Source: Gammaproteobacteria bacterium (lineage in GTDB: Bacteria > Pseudomonadota > Gammaproteobacteria > Enterobacterales > Psychrobiaceae). Taken from it: 64,000 nucleotides of DNA. The DNA lies in NCBI GenBank assembly GCA_013214945.1, contig JABSRT010000004.1, positions 124,001 through 188,000 on the forward strand, written 5' to 3'. The notes below the pieces were generated by a model, which saw nothing but the letters and a program-made list of their open reading frames with translations, had not been told where the DNA came from and made no database searches. Both the position numbers and the translations under genes were made by a program. Of this stretch, positions 9,895-18,395 are shown piece after piece (the stretch's first letter is position 1; the number at the start of each line of letters is the position of its first letter).

Positions 9895-12486
9895 CTATGC
9901 GTTAGATTCCAAAAAATCTTGGGCGAAGCGCTGCAAAACACCGCCTGCGCCGTAAACTGAAATCTCTTCAGCGGTATCAAGACGACATTTAGCGCTAATT
10001 TCAACAGTTTCGCCATTGGCGCGAGTCATCATTACCATTAGCTGATTACCAGGTGCTGGTGTGCCAATCACATCAAAGGTTTCACTGCCATCGATGTGGT
10101 AGGTTTTACGCGTATCACCATTAATAAACTCAAGCGGTAAAACGCCCATGCCAACCAAGTTTGTGCGGTGAATACGCTCAAAACCTTCGGCCAAAATCAC
10201 TTCAACTCCGGCTAAGCGAACGCCTTTTGCCGCCCAGTCACGAGATGAACCTTGACCGTAATCGGCACCTGCAACGATAATTAGTGGCTGCTTGCGCGCC
10301 ATGTAGGTTTCAATCGCTTCCCACATACGTGACTCTTTACCTTCGGGCTCTATGCGCGCAAGTGAACCTTGTTTTATTTCGCCCTGATCGTCACGACACA
10401 TTTCGTTAAGCAGTTTCGGGTTAGCGAACGTCGCTCGTTGCGTGGTTAAATGGTCGCCACGATGGGTTGCGTAAGAGTTAAAATCGACTTCAGGCAAGCC
10501 CATTTTATCCAGATAAGCGCCTGCAGCACTGGCGAGCTGAATCGCGTTTGATGGCGATAAATGATCGGTGGTAATATTGTCACCTAACACAGCCAGCGGC
10601 CGCATACCTTTCATGGTACGCTCACCGGCTAACGCGCCTTCCCAATAGGGAGGGCGACGAATGTAAGTGCTCTTCTCACGCCAATTATATAGCGGATTAA
10701 TTTGCTCGCCCATTTCAACTTTAACGTTAAACATCGGCTCATAAATTGCCTTAAATTGTTCAGGCTTAACACTGGCTGCGACGATAGCATCTATTTCTTC
10801 ATCACTTGGCCAAATATCTTTTAGGGTAATGTCGTTGCCATGTTGATCTTGGCCTAAGACATCCTTTTCAATGTCAAAGCGGATGGTGCCGGCAATAGCA
10901 TAAGCCACCACTAGCGGCGGTGAAGCAAGGAATGCTTGTTTAGCATGGGGATGAATACGGCCATCGAAATTACGGTTGCCCGATAATACGGCGGTTGAAT
11001 AAAGATCGCGATCGATAATTTCTTGTTGAATTTTCGGATCGAGCGCGCCGCTCATGCCATTACAGGTGGTACATGCAAAACCAACGATACCAAAACCAAG
11101 TTGCTCTAACTCTGGCAATAATTTTGAGTCTTCAAGGTAGAGTTGTGCCACTTTAGAACCCGGAGCGAATGACGATTTAACCCAAGCTTTGCGCACTAAA
11201 CCAAGCTTGTTGGCATTACGCGCTACCAAACCTGCTGCGACGACATTGCGTGGATTTGAGGTATTAGTACAACTGGTGATCGCCGCGATAATGACGGCGC
11301 CATCGGGCATTTCGCCCTCAACCTCGGTCCATTGTTTGGCAATGCCACGTTTGGCTAAATCTGATGTTGGCAAGCGGCGATGTGGGTTTGACGGCCCGGC
11401 CATGTTACGACCAACTGATGATAAATCAAAGGTGAGTACTCGCTCATACTCAACCTCGGTCAGGCTATCTGCCCATAAGCCCGTTACTTTGGCGTAGTTT
11501 TCAACCAGGGCTATTTGTGCTGGCTCACGACCGGTGATTGTTAGGTAGTCTATCGTTTGGCGGTCGATATAGAACATGCCTGCACTGGCGCCGTATTCTG
11601 GTGTCATATTCGAGATGGTTGCACGATCACCAATAGTTAGGTTGGTAACACCTTCACCAAAGAACTCGAGATAGGCTGAAACTACTTTGGCATTACGCAA
11701 AAATTCAGTAATGGCTAAGACCAGATCGGTAGCGGTAATACCCGGTTGGCGCTTGCCCGTTAACTTAACGCCCACGATATTTGGTAAACGCATCATTGAA
11801 GGCCGTCCCAACATCACTGTCTCGGCTTCAAGGCCGCCAACACCTAAGGCGATAACGCCAAGGGCGTCAACGTGTGGTGTATGTGAATCAGTACCCACAC
11901 AGGTATCGGGAAAGGCAATGCCGTCGCGCGCTTGAATAACCGGTGACATTTTTTCAAGGTTTATTTGATGCATTATGCCGTTGCCAGCCGGGATCACATC
12001 GATGTTGTCGAATGCTTTTTGACACCAATTAATAAAGTGGAACCGGTCTTCGTTACGGCGTTCTTCAATCGCGCGATTTTTGGCAAAGGCATCACTATCG
12101 TCGCCGCCGTGCTCGACAGCTAGGCTGTGATCGATAATAAGTTGGGTGGGTACCACGGGGTTCACTTTGGCTGGATCGCCGCCTTGTTCGCTAATCGCAT
12201 CACGCAGTCCTGCCAGATCAACTAAAGCGGTTTGACCTAAGATGTCATGACAGACAACCCTTGCAGGATACCAAGGGAAGTCTAAGTCTTGTTTACGCTC
12301 AATAAGCTGTTTTAAATAGGGGGTTAACATCTCGGGGTCACAGCGTCGAACCAGTTGTTCGGCTAATACTCGAGAGGTATAAGGAAGCTTTGCGTAGCTG
12401 CCTGCTTGAATGTCTTCAATCGCAGCGCGTGTATCAAAATAGTCTAGCGTGGTGCCCGCTAGCGGTTTACGGTAATTGATATTCAT
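9895..12486 (-). CDS. acnD: 2-methylcitrate dehydratase AcnD (Fe-S dependent, trans-aconitate forming)
   Basis: An aconitase-superfamily enzyme of 863 residues when started at the ATG at 12486 (MNINYRKPL), which matches the usual AcnD N-terminus and length. It dehydrates 2-methylcitrate to 2-methyl-trans-aconitate. The cluster-ligand segments AITSCTNTSN and FACTTCNGMSG are present, followed by the C-terminal swivel domain with GADYGQGSSRDWA and GVLPLEF. The frame stays open for 34 further codons to 12588, but that extension is encoded by an inverted-repeat element lying in the prpC-acnD gap and is not conserved-looking. It works with PrpF, which corrects the isomer. Confidence 0.93.
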   Translation of the reverse strand: MNINYRKPLAGTTLDYFDTRAAIEDIQAGSYAKLPYTSRVLAEQLVRRCDPEMLTPYLKQLIERKQDLDFPWYPARVVCHDILGQTALVDLAGLRDAISEQGGDPAKVNPVVPTQLIIDHSLAVEHGGDDSDAFAKNRAIEERRNEDRFHFINWCQKAFDNIDVIPAGNGIMHQINLEKMSPVIQARDGIAFPDTCVGTDSHTPHVDALGVIALGVGGLEAETVMLGRPSMMRLPNIVGVKLTGKRQPGITATDLVLAITEFLRNAKVVSAYLEFFGEGVTNLTIGDRATISNMTPEYGASAGMFYIDRQTIDYLTITGREPAQIALVENYAKVTGLWADSLTEVEYERVLTFDLSSVGRNMAGPSNPHRRLPTSDLAKRGIAKQWTEVEGEMPDGAVIIAAITSCTNTSNPRNVVAAGLVARNANKLGLVRKAWVKSSFAPGSKVAQLYLEDSKLLPELEQLGFGIVGFACTTCNGMSGALDPKIQQEIIDRDLYSTAVLSGNRNFDGRIHPHAKQAFLASPPLVVAYAIAGTIRFDIEKDVLGQDQHGNDITLKDIWPSDEEIDAIVAASVKPEQFKAIYEPMFNVKVEMGEQINPLYNWREKSTYIRRPPYWEGALAGERTMKGMRPLAVLGDNITTDHLSPSNAIQLASAAGAYLDKMGLPEVDFNSYATHRGDHLTTQRATFANPKLLNEMCRDDQGEIKQGSLARIEPEGKESRMWEAIETYMARKQPLIIVAGADYGQGSSRDWAAKGVRLAGVEVILAEGFERIHRTNLVGMGVLPLEFINGDTRKTYHIDGSETFDVIGTPAPGNQLMVMMTRANGETVEISAKCRLDTAEEISVYGAGGVLQRFAQDFLESNA

Positions 12487-12519
12487 AATGGGGTCCGTGA
12501 ATTCTGCGCGTTGGCTTGA

Positions 12520-12610
12520 GTCAGTTAAGGACGCTAGACACGCCGTGAATCCATCCATGGAGGCTTGAGCTGGCATCCATGCCAGCAACAGTCTGCTTTC
12601 CTCAACTAAC
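12520..12610. repeat. 91-bp palindromic (MITE/REP-like) element between prpC and acnD
   Basis: The ends are a 20-nt imperfect inverted repeat: 12520-12539 against 12591-12610, 14 of 20 positions pairing in the manual alignment. Inside are a near-palindrome CCATCCATGG (12551-12560) and an 8-bp hairpin GCTGGCAT/ATGCCAGC with a CC turn (12569-12586). It has no coding sequence of its own. It fills most of the otherwise unexplained 162-bp gap inside the operon and accounts for the spurious upstream extension of acnD. A related core (GCCATCCATGGC) occurs at 47741-47754. Confidence 0.6.
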
Positions 12611-12648
12611 CCAACCAGTTTAATGTCACATGATGTAACGAGTAAAAA

Positions 12649-13773
12649 TTAGCGTTCGCTAATTGGCGTCACTGTACGTGGCTCGCTACCTGTGTAATCG
12701 GCGCTTGGGCGGATAATACGGTTGTTTGAGCGCTGTTCCATCACGTGTGCAGCCCAACCTGTTAGGCGTGAGCAAACGAAAATTGGCGTAAATAACTTGG
12801 TTGGAATGCCCATGTAGTTGTAGGTTGATGCATGGAAAAAGTCAGCGTTACAGAACAGTTTCTTGGTGTCCCACATAAATTCTTCACAGGCCACTGATAT
12901 GTCATATAACGACGTATCGCCATTTTCTGCGGCAAGTTTTTGTGACCATTTCTTGATAATGACATTACGCGGATCTGAGGTGCGGTAGATTGCATGACCA
13001 AAGCCCATTATTTTTTCTTTACGCGCTAACATGCCAGCCATTTGAACTTTGGCATCCGCTGGTGAAGAAAAACTTTGGATCATATCCATTGCTGCTTCGT
13101 TCGCGCCGCCATGCAATGGGCCACGCAGGGTACCTATAGCGCCAGTAATACATGAGAACATATCGGATAAAGTCGAGGCACAAACACGCGCAGTAAAGGT
13201 TGAGGCATTAAATTCATGCTCGGCATATAAAATTAATGAAACATCCATTACGCGGCAATGCATTTCACTTGGTTGCGTACCATTTAGCAGATAGAGAAAG
13301 TGGCCACCTAATGAATCTTGATCAGTGTTACAGTTGATCTCAATACCGTCGTGAGAAAACTTGTACCAATAACACATAATGGCCGGGAATGCGGCTAACA
13401 AACGGTTTGACGAAGATTGTTGCTGGCTAAAGTCTTGCTCTGGCTCTAGATTACCCAAAAACGAGCATCCTGTGCGCATTACATCCATCGGGTGGGCGTC
13501 TTTTGGAATGCGTTGCAGCACCTCTTTGAGTGCTTGGGGTAAATCACGCATGCTTTTTAGCTGAGCTTTATAAGTTGCAAGCTGTTCAATATTGGGTAAT
13601 TCGCCGTTAAATAATAGGTAAGCGACTTCTTCAAACGTTGCATTATCGGCTAAATCACTAACATCATAACCACAATAGGTTAACCCTGAGCCTGATTTTC
13701 CGACGGTACATAGTGATGTTTCTCCTGCGCTTTGTCCGCGTAAACCTGCGCCACCAATTTTTTGCTCTGCCAT
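12649..13773 (-). CDS. prpC: 2-methylcitrate synthase
   Basis: A 374-residue citrate-synthase-family enzyme joining propionyl-CoA and oxaloacetate to 2-methylcitrate in the cytosol. The catalytic motifs are present: HGGANEAAMDM (His), MGFGHAIYRTSDPR (His and, a little downstream, the Asp-containing loop) and the C-terminal RPSADYTG. The length is typical of PrpC and shorter than TCA citrate synthase (about 430). Its place between prpB and acnD decides methylcitrate synthase over citrate synthase. The ATG has GAGGAATT just upstream. It follows prpB by 86 bases. Confidence 0.94.
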   Translation of the reverse strand: MAEQKIGGAGLRGQSAGETSLCTVGKSGSGLTYCGYDVSDLADNATFEEVAYLLFNGELPNIEQLATYKAQLKSMRDLPQALKEVLQRIPKDAHPMDVMRTGCSFLGNLEPEQDFSQQQSSSNRLLAAFPAIMCYWYKFSHDGIEINCNTDQDSLGGHFLYLLNGTQPSEMHCRVMDVSLILYAEHEFNASTFTARVCASTLSDMFSCITGAIGTLRGPLHGGANEAAMDMIQSFSSPADAKVQMAGMLARKEKIMGFGHAIYRTSDPRNVIIKKWSQKLAAENGDTSLYDISVACEEFMWDTKKLFCNADFFHASTYNYMGIPTKLFTPIFVCSRLTGWAAHVMEQRSNNRIIRPSADYTGSEPRTVTPISER

Positions 13774-13859
13774 GACTAATTCCTCATTTTATATTTTTGC
13801 TATTATTTTTATAAAAAAGCTCGGTTTAGATCATGTGCCCGAGCGATAATCTTTACTGC

Positions 13860-14750
13860 TTATAAATTTTTACCTTGTGAAAACAATGTATCTAGCTTTT
13901 GTTCATATTCGTGATAACCCAAGTAATCGTACAAATCCATCCGAGTCTGCATGGTGTCGACCACTGCTTTTTGGTCGCCATCTTGTAAGATATTTTGATA
14001 GACATTTTCAGCGGCTTTGTTCATCGCCCGAAATGCAGATAATGGATACAGCACCATTGCACAGCCCCATTGCCCTAACTGCTCTTTGTTCCACAGTTCA
14101 GTTTGACCAAACTCGGTGATGTTGGCTAAAATTGGCACGTCTAGCGCTTCGGCGAAGGCGCGGTAATGTTCTTGAGTTTTTACCGCTTCGGCAAAAATAC
14201 CGTCAGCGCCCGCGGCGACATAGGCTTTTGCGCGCTCAATCGCTGCTTCTAATCCTTCTTGCGCAAAAGAGTCAGTTCGCGCCATGATAAAAAAGTCTGG
14301 ATCGATCCGGGCATCGACAGCCGCTTTTATTCGGTCGACCATTTCCGCGGTTGAAACAATTTCTTTATTTGGCCGGTGGCCACAGCGCTTTTGTGCAACT
14401 TGATCTTCCATGTGCACCGCAGCGGCTCCTGCTTTTTCCATATCGCGGATTGTTTTCGCAATATTAAAAGCGCCGCCCCAACCCGTATCTATATCGACCA
14501 GCAGTGGTAAGTCACAGGCCGCGGTTATGCGCTGAACATCAACCAAAACATCGTTAAGCGAAGTCATACCTAAATCTGGCAAGCCATAAGATGCATTAGC
14601 GACGCCGCCGCCAGATAAATAAATTGCCTGATGACCAATTTGCTTGGCCATCATCGCACTATAGGCATTAATGGCACCGACAATTTGTAGTGGTTGGTTT
14701 GCTACTAATGCTTGGCGAAACTTAGCGCCAGGTGATCGCTGGGTCGTCAT
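13860..14750 (-). CDS. prpB: 2-methylisocitrate lyase
   Basis: A 296-residue isocitrate-lyase/PEP-mutase family enzyme that splits 2-methylisocitrate into pyruvate and succinate, the last step of the methylcitrate cycle. Visible motifs are [10 protein letters not shown] (metal-binding Asp), the KRCGH active-site loop near residue 121, and IMARTDS. The length is the same as E. coli PrpB (296). First structural gene of the operon, 26 bases after the GntR regulator; an AGGATTATTT precedes the ATG. Confidence 0.95.
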   Translation of the reverse strand: MTTQRSPGAKFRQALVANQPLQIVGAINAYSAMMAKQIGHQAIYLSGGGVANASYGLPDLGMTSLNDVLVDVQRITAACDLPLLVDIDTGWGGAFNIAKTIRDMEKAGAAAVHMEDQVAQKRCGHRPNKEIVSTAEMVDRIKAAVDARIDPDFFIMARTDSFAQEGLEAAIERAKAYVAAGADGIFAEAVKTQEHYRAFAEALDVPILANITEFGQTELWNKEQLGQWGCAMVLYPLSAFRAMNKAAENVYQNILQDGDQKAVVDTMQTRMDLYDYLGYHEYEQKLDTLFSQGKNL

Positions 14751-14776
14751 AAATAATCCTCAAAATTGGTTAGCGG

Positions 14777-15475
14777 TTAAGAGCTGAGACTGCACATGGC
14801 AGTTAAGCGTTGTTCGGTATTTATTCGGGCGCCACTGACATGACGTTTCATTAATAGTTCGGCTAATTCGCCATCACGCGCTTGGATGGCCTCAATAATA
14901 CGCCGGTGTTCACTAAAGGCTTTTCGCGGGCGAGTTGTTTCAGCGCTACATTGAAAGCGGTACATCCGAATAATATGATATAGGTCCACTGTTAACGTAT
15001 TAATTAAGGTTTTGTTGCGGCTGCCCATAATAATTAGATAGTGGAAATCTAAATCGCCTTCATGCTGATAATAACTTTCCCCTTGTTGCAATTGTTCTGA
15101 TTGTTCATGCTGCTCAAGCAGTTTCACTAATTCATTAATTTCGTCAGCGCTCATATGCTCAGCAGCAAGACGCGCTGCCATGCCTTCTAGCACCTCGCGC
15201 ACTTTAAATAAGTCGACTAACTCATTGATATCAAGAGATACAACCCGAGCACCGACATGCGGGATCCGTTCAATTAACTTTTGCGACTCCAGTCGGCTAA
15301 TCGCTTCGCGTAATGGACCTCTACTAATGCCATAGGTCGCGGCAAGTTCTTGTTCGTTAATTTTGGTGCCGTGGGGGATCTCACCTTTGATGATCGCGGT
15401 TTGAATTTTTGTTAATACGAGTTCGGCCAAGGTTTGGCTGACTTTATTTTTGGTCTTAAGCGTCGCGATAGTCAT
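14777..15475 (-). CDS. prpR: GntR-family (FadR/FCD) regulator of the methylcitrate operon
   Basis: A 232-residue repressor. The N-terminal winged helix (about residues 15-85) contains the GntR signature ELAATYGISRGPLREAISRLE. The C-terminal all-helical FCD domain (about 90-215) has the Asp/His metal-site residues (FHYLIIMGS, SEHRRIIEAI). Being the first gene of the operon, it is very likely PrpR of the GntR type, not the sigma-54 PrpR of enterobacteria; the ligand is probably a methylcitrate-cycle intermediate, by inference. Several ATTGTTNACAAT palindromes lie upstream, fitting autoregulation. The ATG has only a weak ribosome binding site. Confidence 0.88.
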   Translation of the reverse strand: MTIATLKTKNKVSQTLAELVLTKIQTAIIKGEIPHGTKINEQELAATYGISRGPLREAISRLESQKLIERIPHVGARVVSLDINELVDLFKVREVLEGMAARLAAEHMSADEINELVKLLEQHEQSEQLQQGESYYQHEGDLDFHYLIIMGSRNKTLINTLTVDLYHIIRMYRFQCSAETTRPRKAFSEHRRIIEAIQARDGELAELLMKRHVSGARINTEQRLTAMCSLSS

Positions 15476-15533
15476 TATTTTTAGTTAGCAATTGTTGTAC
15501 AAGTTATGAGTAATTTACGCTTATAAGTGATTC

Positions 15534-15545
15534 GTTGTCAACAAT
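15534..15545. promoter_or_regulatory. Putative PrpR operator, site 1
   Basis: GTTGTCAACAAT, with half-sites TTGT and ACAA separated by two bases, 59 bases before the GntR start codon. The TTGT-N2-ACAA form is the half-site style of FCD-type GntR proteins. A less regular relative (ATTGTTGTACAA, 15491-15502) sits between this site and the start codon. Confidence 0.5.
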
Positions 15546-15654
15546 GTTACTGTATTTAATGTATTAAAAAACAACCACCACCTATCGTTATCACCGTATG
15601 GCATTGAATTATAGGTTGTTACTGGTATTCCCTACGATTTTAGTATTAGAGTGG

Positions 15655-15666
15655 ATTGTTGACAAT
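15655..15666. promoter_or_regulatory. Putative PrpR operator, site 2
   Basis: ATTGTTGACAAT, a near-perfect palindrome of the TTGT-N2-ACAA type. It forms a pair with site 3 (start-to-start distance 27 bases). The pair lies 180-218 bases before the GntR start but only 66-104 bases before the divergent gene at 15759. Confidence 0.52.
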
Positions 15667-15681
15667 GGTTGTGGGGGGAAT

Positions 15682-15693
15682 ATTGTTAACAAT
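15682..15693. promoter_or_regulatory. Putative PrpR operator, site 3
   Basis: ATTGTTAACAAT is a perfect 12-bp palindrome and the best member of the TTGT-N2-ACAA set in this intergenic region. It is 65 bases upstream of the ATG of the divergent secreted protein gene. Confidence 0.55.
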
Positions 15694-15758
15694 GGCGTAG
15701 GACTAAAGGGGCATTAGTATTATAATCTTGATTCTTAATCGTACAGTGCAGAGATACA

Positions 15759-16238
15759 ATGAAAATAAGACAATGGATTGTTATTGGCTTGGTGATGTCG
15801 CCATTTGCGGTAGCAGCGCAGTTTTGTTCAAGTAATACTAAGCCGTTAAATGAGCTACAACAAGATGGCGAGTTTGTCGCGGCGATGTTTGAAGCGAATT
15901 ATGTTTTTCGTGGCCGGTTATTTACTTTTTATGATGACTTATGTCAGGGCGAAACTTGCACTTGGGCCAGTTTGGTGTTTAAACGTTTAGAAGATATAAA
16001 AGGTCATTCAAATCCATATGTCGAAGGGGATTGGGTTGAAGAATGCAGTAAACTTTGGCTTCATTCGATGGCTTGGCGTCATGACCCGTTACAGCAGCAG
16101 TTTAGTATTAATAATGAATACTTAATTTTGGCGCAACACAGTGACAATGGTCTTAAGTTTATCGGCTCGCGTAGCGGCTTAAAAGTGAATCAACTGATGA
16201 TGCAGTATCAACTGGCCGTTATTGGTGGTTTGAATTAG
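15759..16238 (+). CDS. Secreted protein of unknown function with several cysteines
   Basis: A 159-residue protein not assigned to a family. It opens with a clear Sec signal peptide (MKIRQWIVIGLVMSPFAVAA, likely cleavage after AVAA), so it should be periplasmic or exported. The mature part has four cysteines (QFCSS, DLCQGETCTW, EECSK), suggesting disulphides. The YVFRGRLFTF and LEDIKGH segments faintly recall bacterial TIMP/NTR-like secreted proteins; this is only an impression. It is divergent from the prp operon and its promoter region holds two PrpR-like palindromes. The stop codon lies in the first copy of an 11-bp tandem repeat. Confidence 0.65.
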   Translation: MKIRQWIVIGLVMSPFAVAAQFCSSNTKPLNELQQDGEFVAAMFEANYVFRGRLFTFYDDLCQGETCTWASLVFKRLEDIKGHSNPYVEGDWVEECSKLWLHSMAWRHDPLQQQFSINNEYLILAQHSDNGLKFIGSRSGLKVNQLMMQYQLAVIGGLN

Positions 16239-16272
16239 TTTTGAATTAGTTTTGAATTAGTTTTGGATTAGT
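16229..16272. repeat. 11-bp tandem repeat, four copies
   Basis: TTTGAATTAGT is repeated four times head to tail with one mismatch in the last copy (TTTGGATTAGT). The first copy provides the last codons and the TAG stop of the preceding gene; a change in copy number would not alter the protein. Confidence 0.85.
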
Positions 16273-16430
16273 ATTTTCAGCAGTGAAAAATAAGTTCGTT
16301 GGCGTGATGATGGCTGAGGTATAACTTAGGTATAATGTAGGTATGTGCTAACGATGCTTTAGCTATCTGTTTACTATGATTCAACTGTGATTTACGGGAT
16401 TGATTAAGTAACCAATCCCAGTCACAGAAA

Positions 16431-16829
16431 TTAAACTTCTATTGCGCCACGATCGGCGAGGGCGTTAAACTCATCTTGCAGTTCACGTTCCTGAGTCGTT
16501 TCAGCTGACACTTTATCTGCGGTATGACTCTTGTCGAGCGTTTTACTTTTATGCTTTCTTAACTGATTTTCAAGCTTGCTAATCAGGCTCGTCATTGCAT
16601 TTTTAATATGACGGTCAGCGGTTGCGGTGGCAAAAATATCGCTGCCGGGAATATGAATTTGCGCTTCGGCGACAATCAGATGGGTATCGTGTTTTTCAGT
16701 AGTGAAATTGACATTGACACTGGTAATGCGATCGCTAAAACGTTCTAAACCTTGAATTGCTTCTGTGACATAATCTTTCATTTCATCAGAAACATTAACA
16801 TGTTGACCACTAATGTTGATTTTATACAT
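16431..16829 (-). CDS. Ribosome hibernation promoting factor / RaiA family protein
   Basis: A 132-residue S30AE-domain protein: residues 1-100 form the beta-alpha-beta-beta-beta-alpha ribosome-binding domain (the MYKINISGQHVNVSDEMKDYV opening and HIPGSDIFATATADR segment are typical), with the basic helix KLENQLRKHKSK. It binds the 30S decoding region and silences ribosomes in stationary phase or cold. About 30 acidic residues extend the C-terminus; this is too short for the dimerisation domain of long HPF. It is a solo gene, not next to rpoN, which is more like RaiA than Hpf. HPF against RaiA cannot be decided here. Confidence 0.85.
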   Translation of the reverse strand: MYKINISGQHVNVSDEMKDYVTEAIQGLERFSDRITSVNVNFTTEKHDTHLIVAEAQIHIPGSDIFATATADRHIKNAMTSLISKLENQLRKHKSKTLDKSHTADKVSAETTQERELQDEFNALADRGAIEV

Positions 16830-17116
16830 ATAATTTTATCTCTCTTTGTGAATGTAAAAGAATAATAAAACCTGTCTCCGTATCGTTTCTCTTGAATTAA
16901 TAATTGCCAGTTTCCTACTGGATTGTCAATAAATAATTTTAATTTATGCCATATTTTTAATGATTATTTGTTTGTTCGCAGGTTTTTTAGTCATTTGACT
17001 GGTTATAAGTAATTATTGATGTGCTGGCGAGCGAGCATTTGATGCTTTCATGTTATTGCCGCTGATAAGTTGTTACTATTACTAATATCATCGATGATTT
17101 TTACGAGAACGTTATC

Positions 17117-17731
17117 TTGAATAAACCAATCGCCTGCGGCTTGTGTGATTTGGTGCTGCCAACGCCCGAACTCGTTCCGGGTCAGTGCGCGCTATGTCCG
17201 AGGTGTGGACATCAGTTATTTCAGGTTAAAGACAATGCGATAGGCCATTTATTGTCTTATTCATTGACTGGCTTGATTTTATTGTTGCTCGCTAATTATT
17301 TCCCTTTTATGAGTTTTTCTCTTAGTGGCAATATGATGGAAATTTCATTGTGGCAAGCAGCGACTGAGCTTTATGTGGGTTATTATAAATTATTAGCCTT
17401 GGTGGTTTTCTTTTTTATTGTGTTATTTCCAGCGCTTATACTGAGCGTTATTATTTGTTATTTATTATCGCTACGTTTAGTCGGCAGTCGAATTTTTTCA
17501 TCGTCGTTAGTACGTTTAATTTTTGGGTTATTACCTTGGGCGATGGCTGAAGTATTTTTTGTCGGGGTACTCGTCAGTTTAATTAAGCTAATTACCATCG
17601 CGGAAATTGGTCTGGGCCTATCATTTTGGTCCTATTTATTATTTTGTCTTTGTTATGCTAAAGTACTTACTTATATTGATAAATATCAGTTTTGGCATTG
17701 GTTAGATCTGGTGAAAAAACATGATGAATGA
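17117..17731 (+). CDS. pqiA: PqiA-family membrane protein, first half
   Basis: A 204-residue inner-membrane protein with an N-terminal zinc ribbon (CGLC and CPRC pairs, residues about 8-31) followed by four predicted transmembrane helices. It corresponds to one of the two repeats of E. coli PqiA/YebS (about 420 aa); here the two repeats are separate overlapping genes. PqiA acts with PqiB and PqiC in lipid transport between the envelope membranes. The start is a TTG: it is the only one that keeps the first CGLC pair, with GAGAACG upstream. First gene of the pqi operon, overlapping the next by 11 bases. Confidence 0.85.
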   Translation: MNKPIACGLCDLVLPTPELVPGQCALCPRCGHQLFQVKDNAIGHLLSYSLTGLILLLLANYFPFMSFSLSGNMMEISLWQAATELYVGYYKLLALVVFFFIVLFPALILSVIICYLLSLRLVGSRIFSSSLVRLIFGLLPWAMAEVFFVGVLVSLIKLITIAEIGLGLSFWSYLLFCLCYAKVLTYIDKYQFWHWLDLVKKHDE

Positions 17732-18395
17732 TAAAACAGACTCAGTGAATTCATACTCACCAGGCTCCGCTGCGGCTATTGGCTTGGCAAATTGTCACAG
17801 TTGTGGAAAGTTATCACCTTATCAGCTTGGTCACTGCCCACGCTGCCACGGGGCACTTAATTTAAGAACACCACATAGCATTCAAAAAACGCTCGCTTTT
17901 TTAATTACCGCTTTATTGTTTTATATTCCGGCTAACATCTTTCCTATTATGACCTCTGAGCAGCTTGGCGTGGTGGAAGCTACGACCATTATTGGTGGAA
18001 TTATTGTATTATGGGAAATGGGCTCTTATCCTATTGCTGTGGTGGTATTTGTAGCCAGTGTGTTAGTGCCTATCGTTAAATTTATTATTTTATTTTGGTT
18101 ATGCTATTGCACAAAATTTGGCTCACCTATGAGTGCGAAAGAGTTATCTGTGCTGTACCGAATCACTGAATTTATTGGTCGTTGGTCGATGGTTGATGTT
18201 TTTGTGGTAGCGGTGCTGGTGGCACTTATTCAGCTCGGCACCTTATTAAACGTGCAACCAGGTATTGCGGCGGCCACCTTTGCGATGATGGTCATTTTAA
18301 CCATTGTTGCTGCAGAAATGTTTGATCCCAGATTATTATGGGATCGACTCGTAACATCGAAAAATTTACCACAGCAACACAACAAGGATCTTTAA
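17721..18395 (+). CDS. pqiA: PqiA-family membrane protein, second half
   Basis: A 224-residue partner to the preceding gene and a paralogue of it: a zinc ribbon (CHSCGK and CPRCHG) at residues about 25-46 and four predicted membrane helices. The LFYIPANIFPIM and EMGSYPIAVVVF segments are PqiA hallmarks. Together the two proteins equal one fused PqiA. The ATG overlaps the end of the first pqiA by 11 bases, and the TAA stop shares a base with the ATG of pqiB (TAATG), so translation is probably coupled. Confidence 0.87.
   Translation: MMNDKTDSVNSYSPGSAAAIGLANCHSCGKLSPYQLGHCPRCHGALNLRTPHSIQKTLAFLITALLFYIPANIFPIMTSEQLGVVEATTIIGGIIVLWEMGSYPIAVVVFVASVLVPIVKFIILFWLCYCTKFGSPMSAKELSVLYRITEFIGRWSMVDVFVVAVLVALIQLGTLLNVQPGIAAATFAMMVILTIVAAEMFDPRLLWDRLVTSKNLPQQHNKDL

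Noticed and set aside
12487-12588. 34-codon N-terminal extension of acnD to an ATG at 12588
   Set aside because: The extension is encoded by the inverted-repeat element; the conserved AcnD N-terminus begins at 12486.
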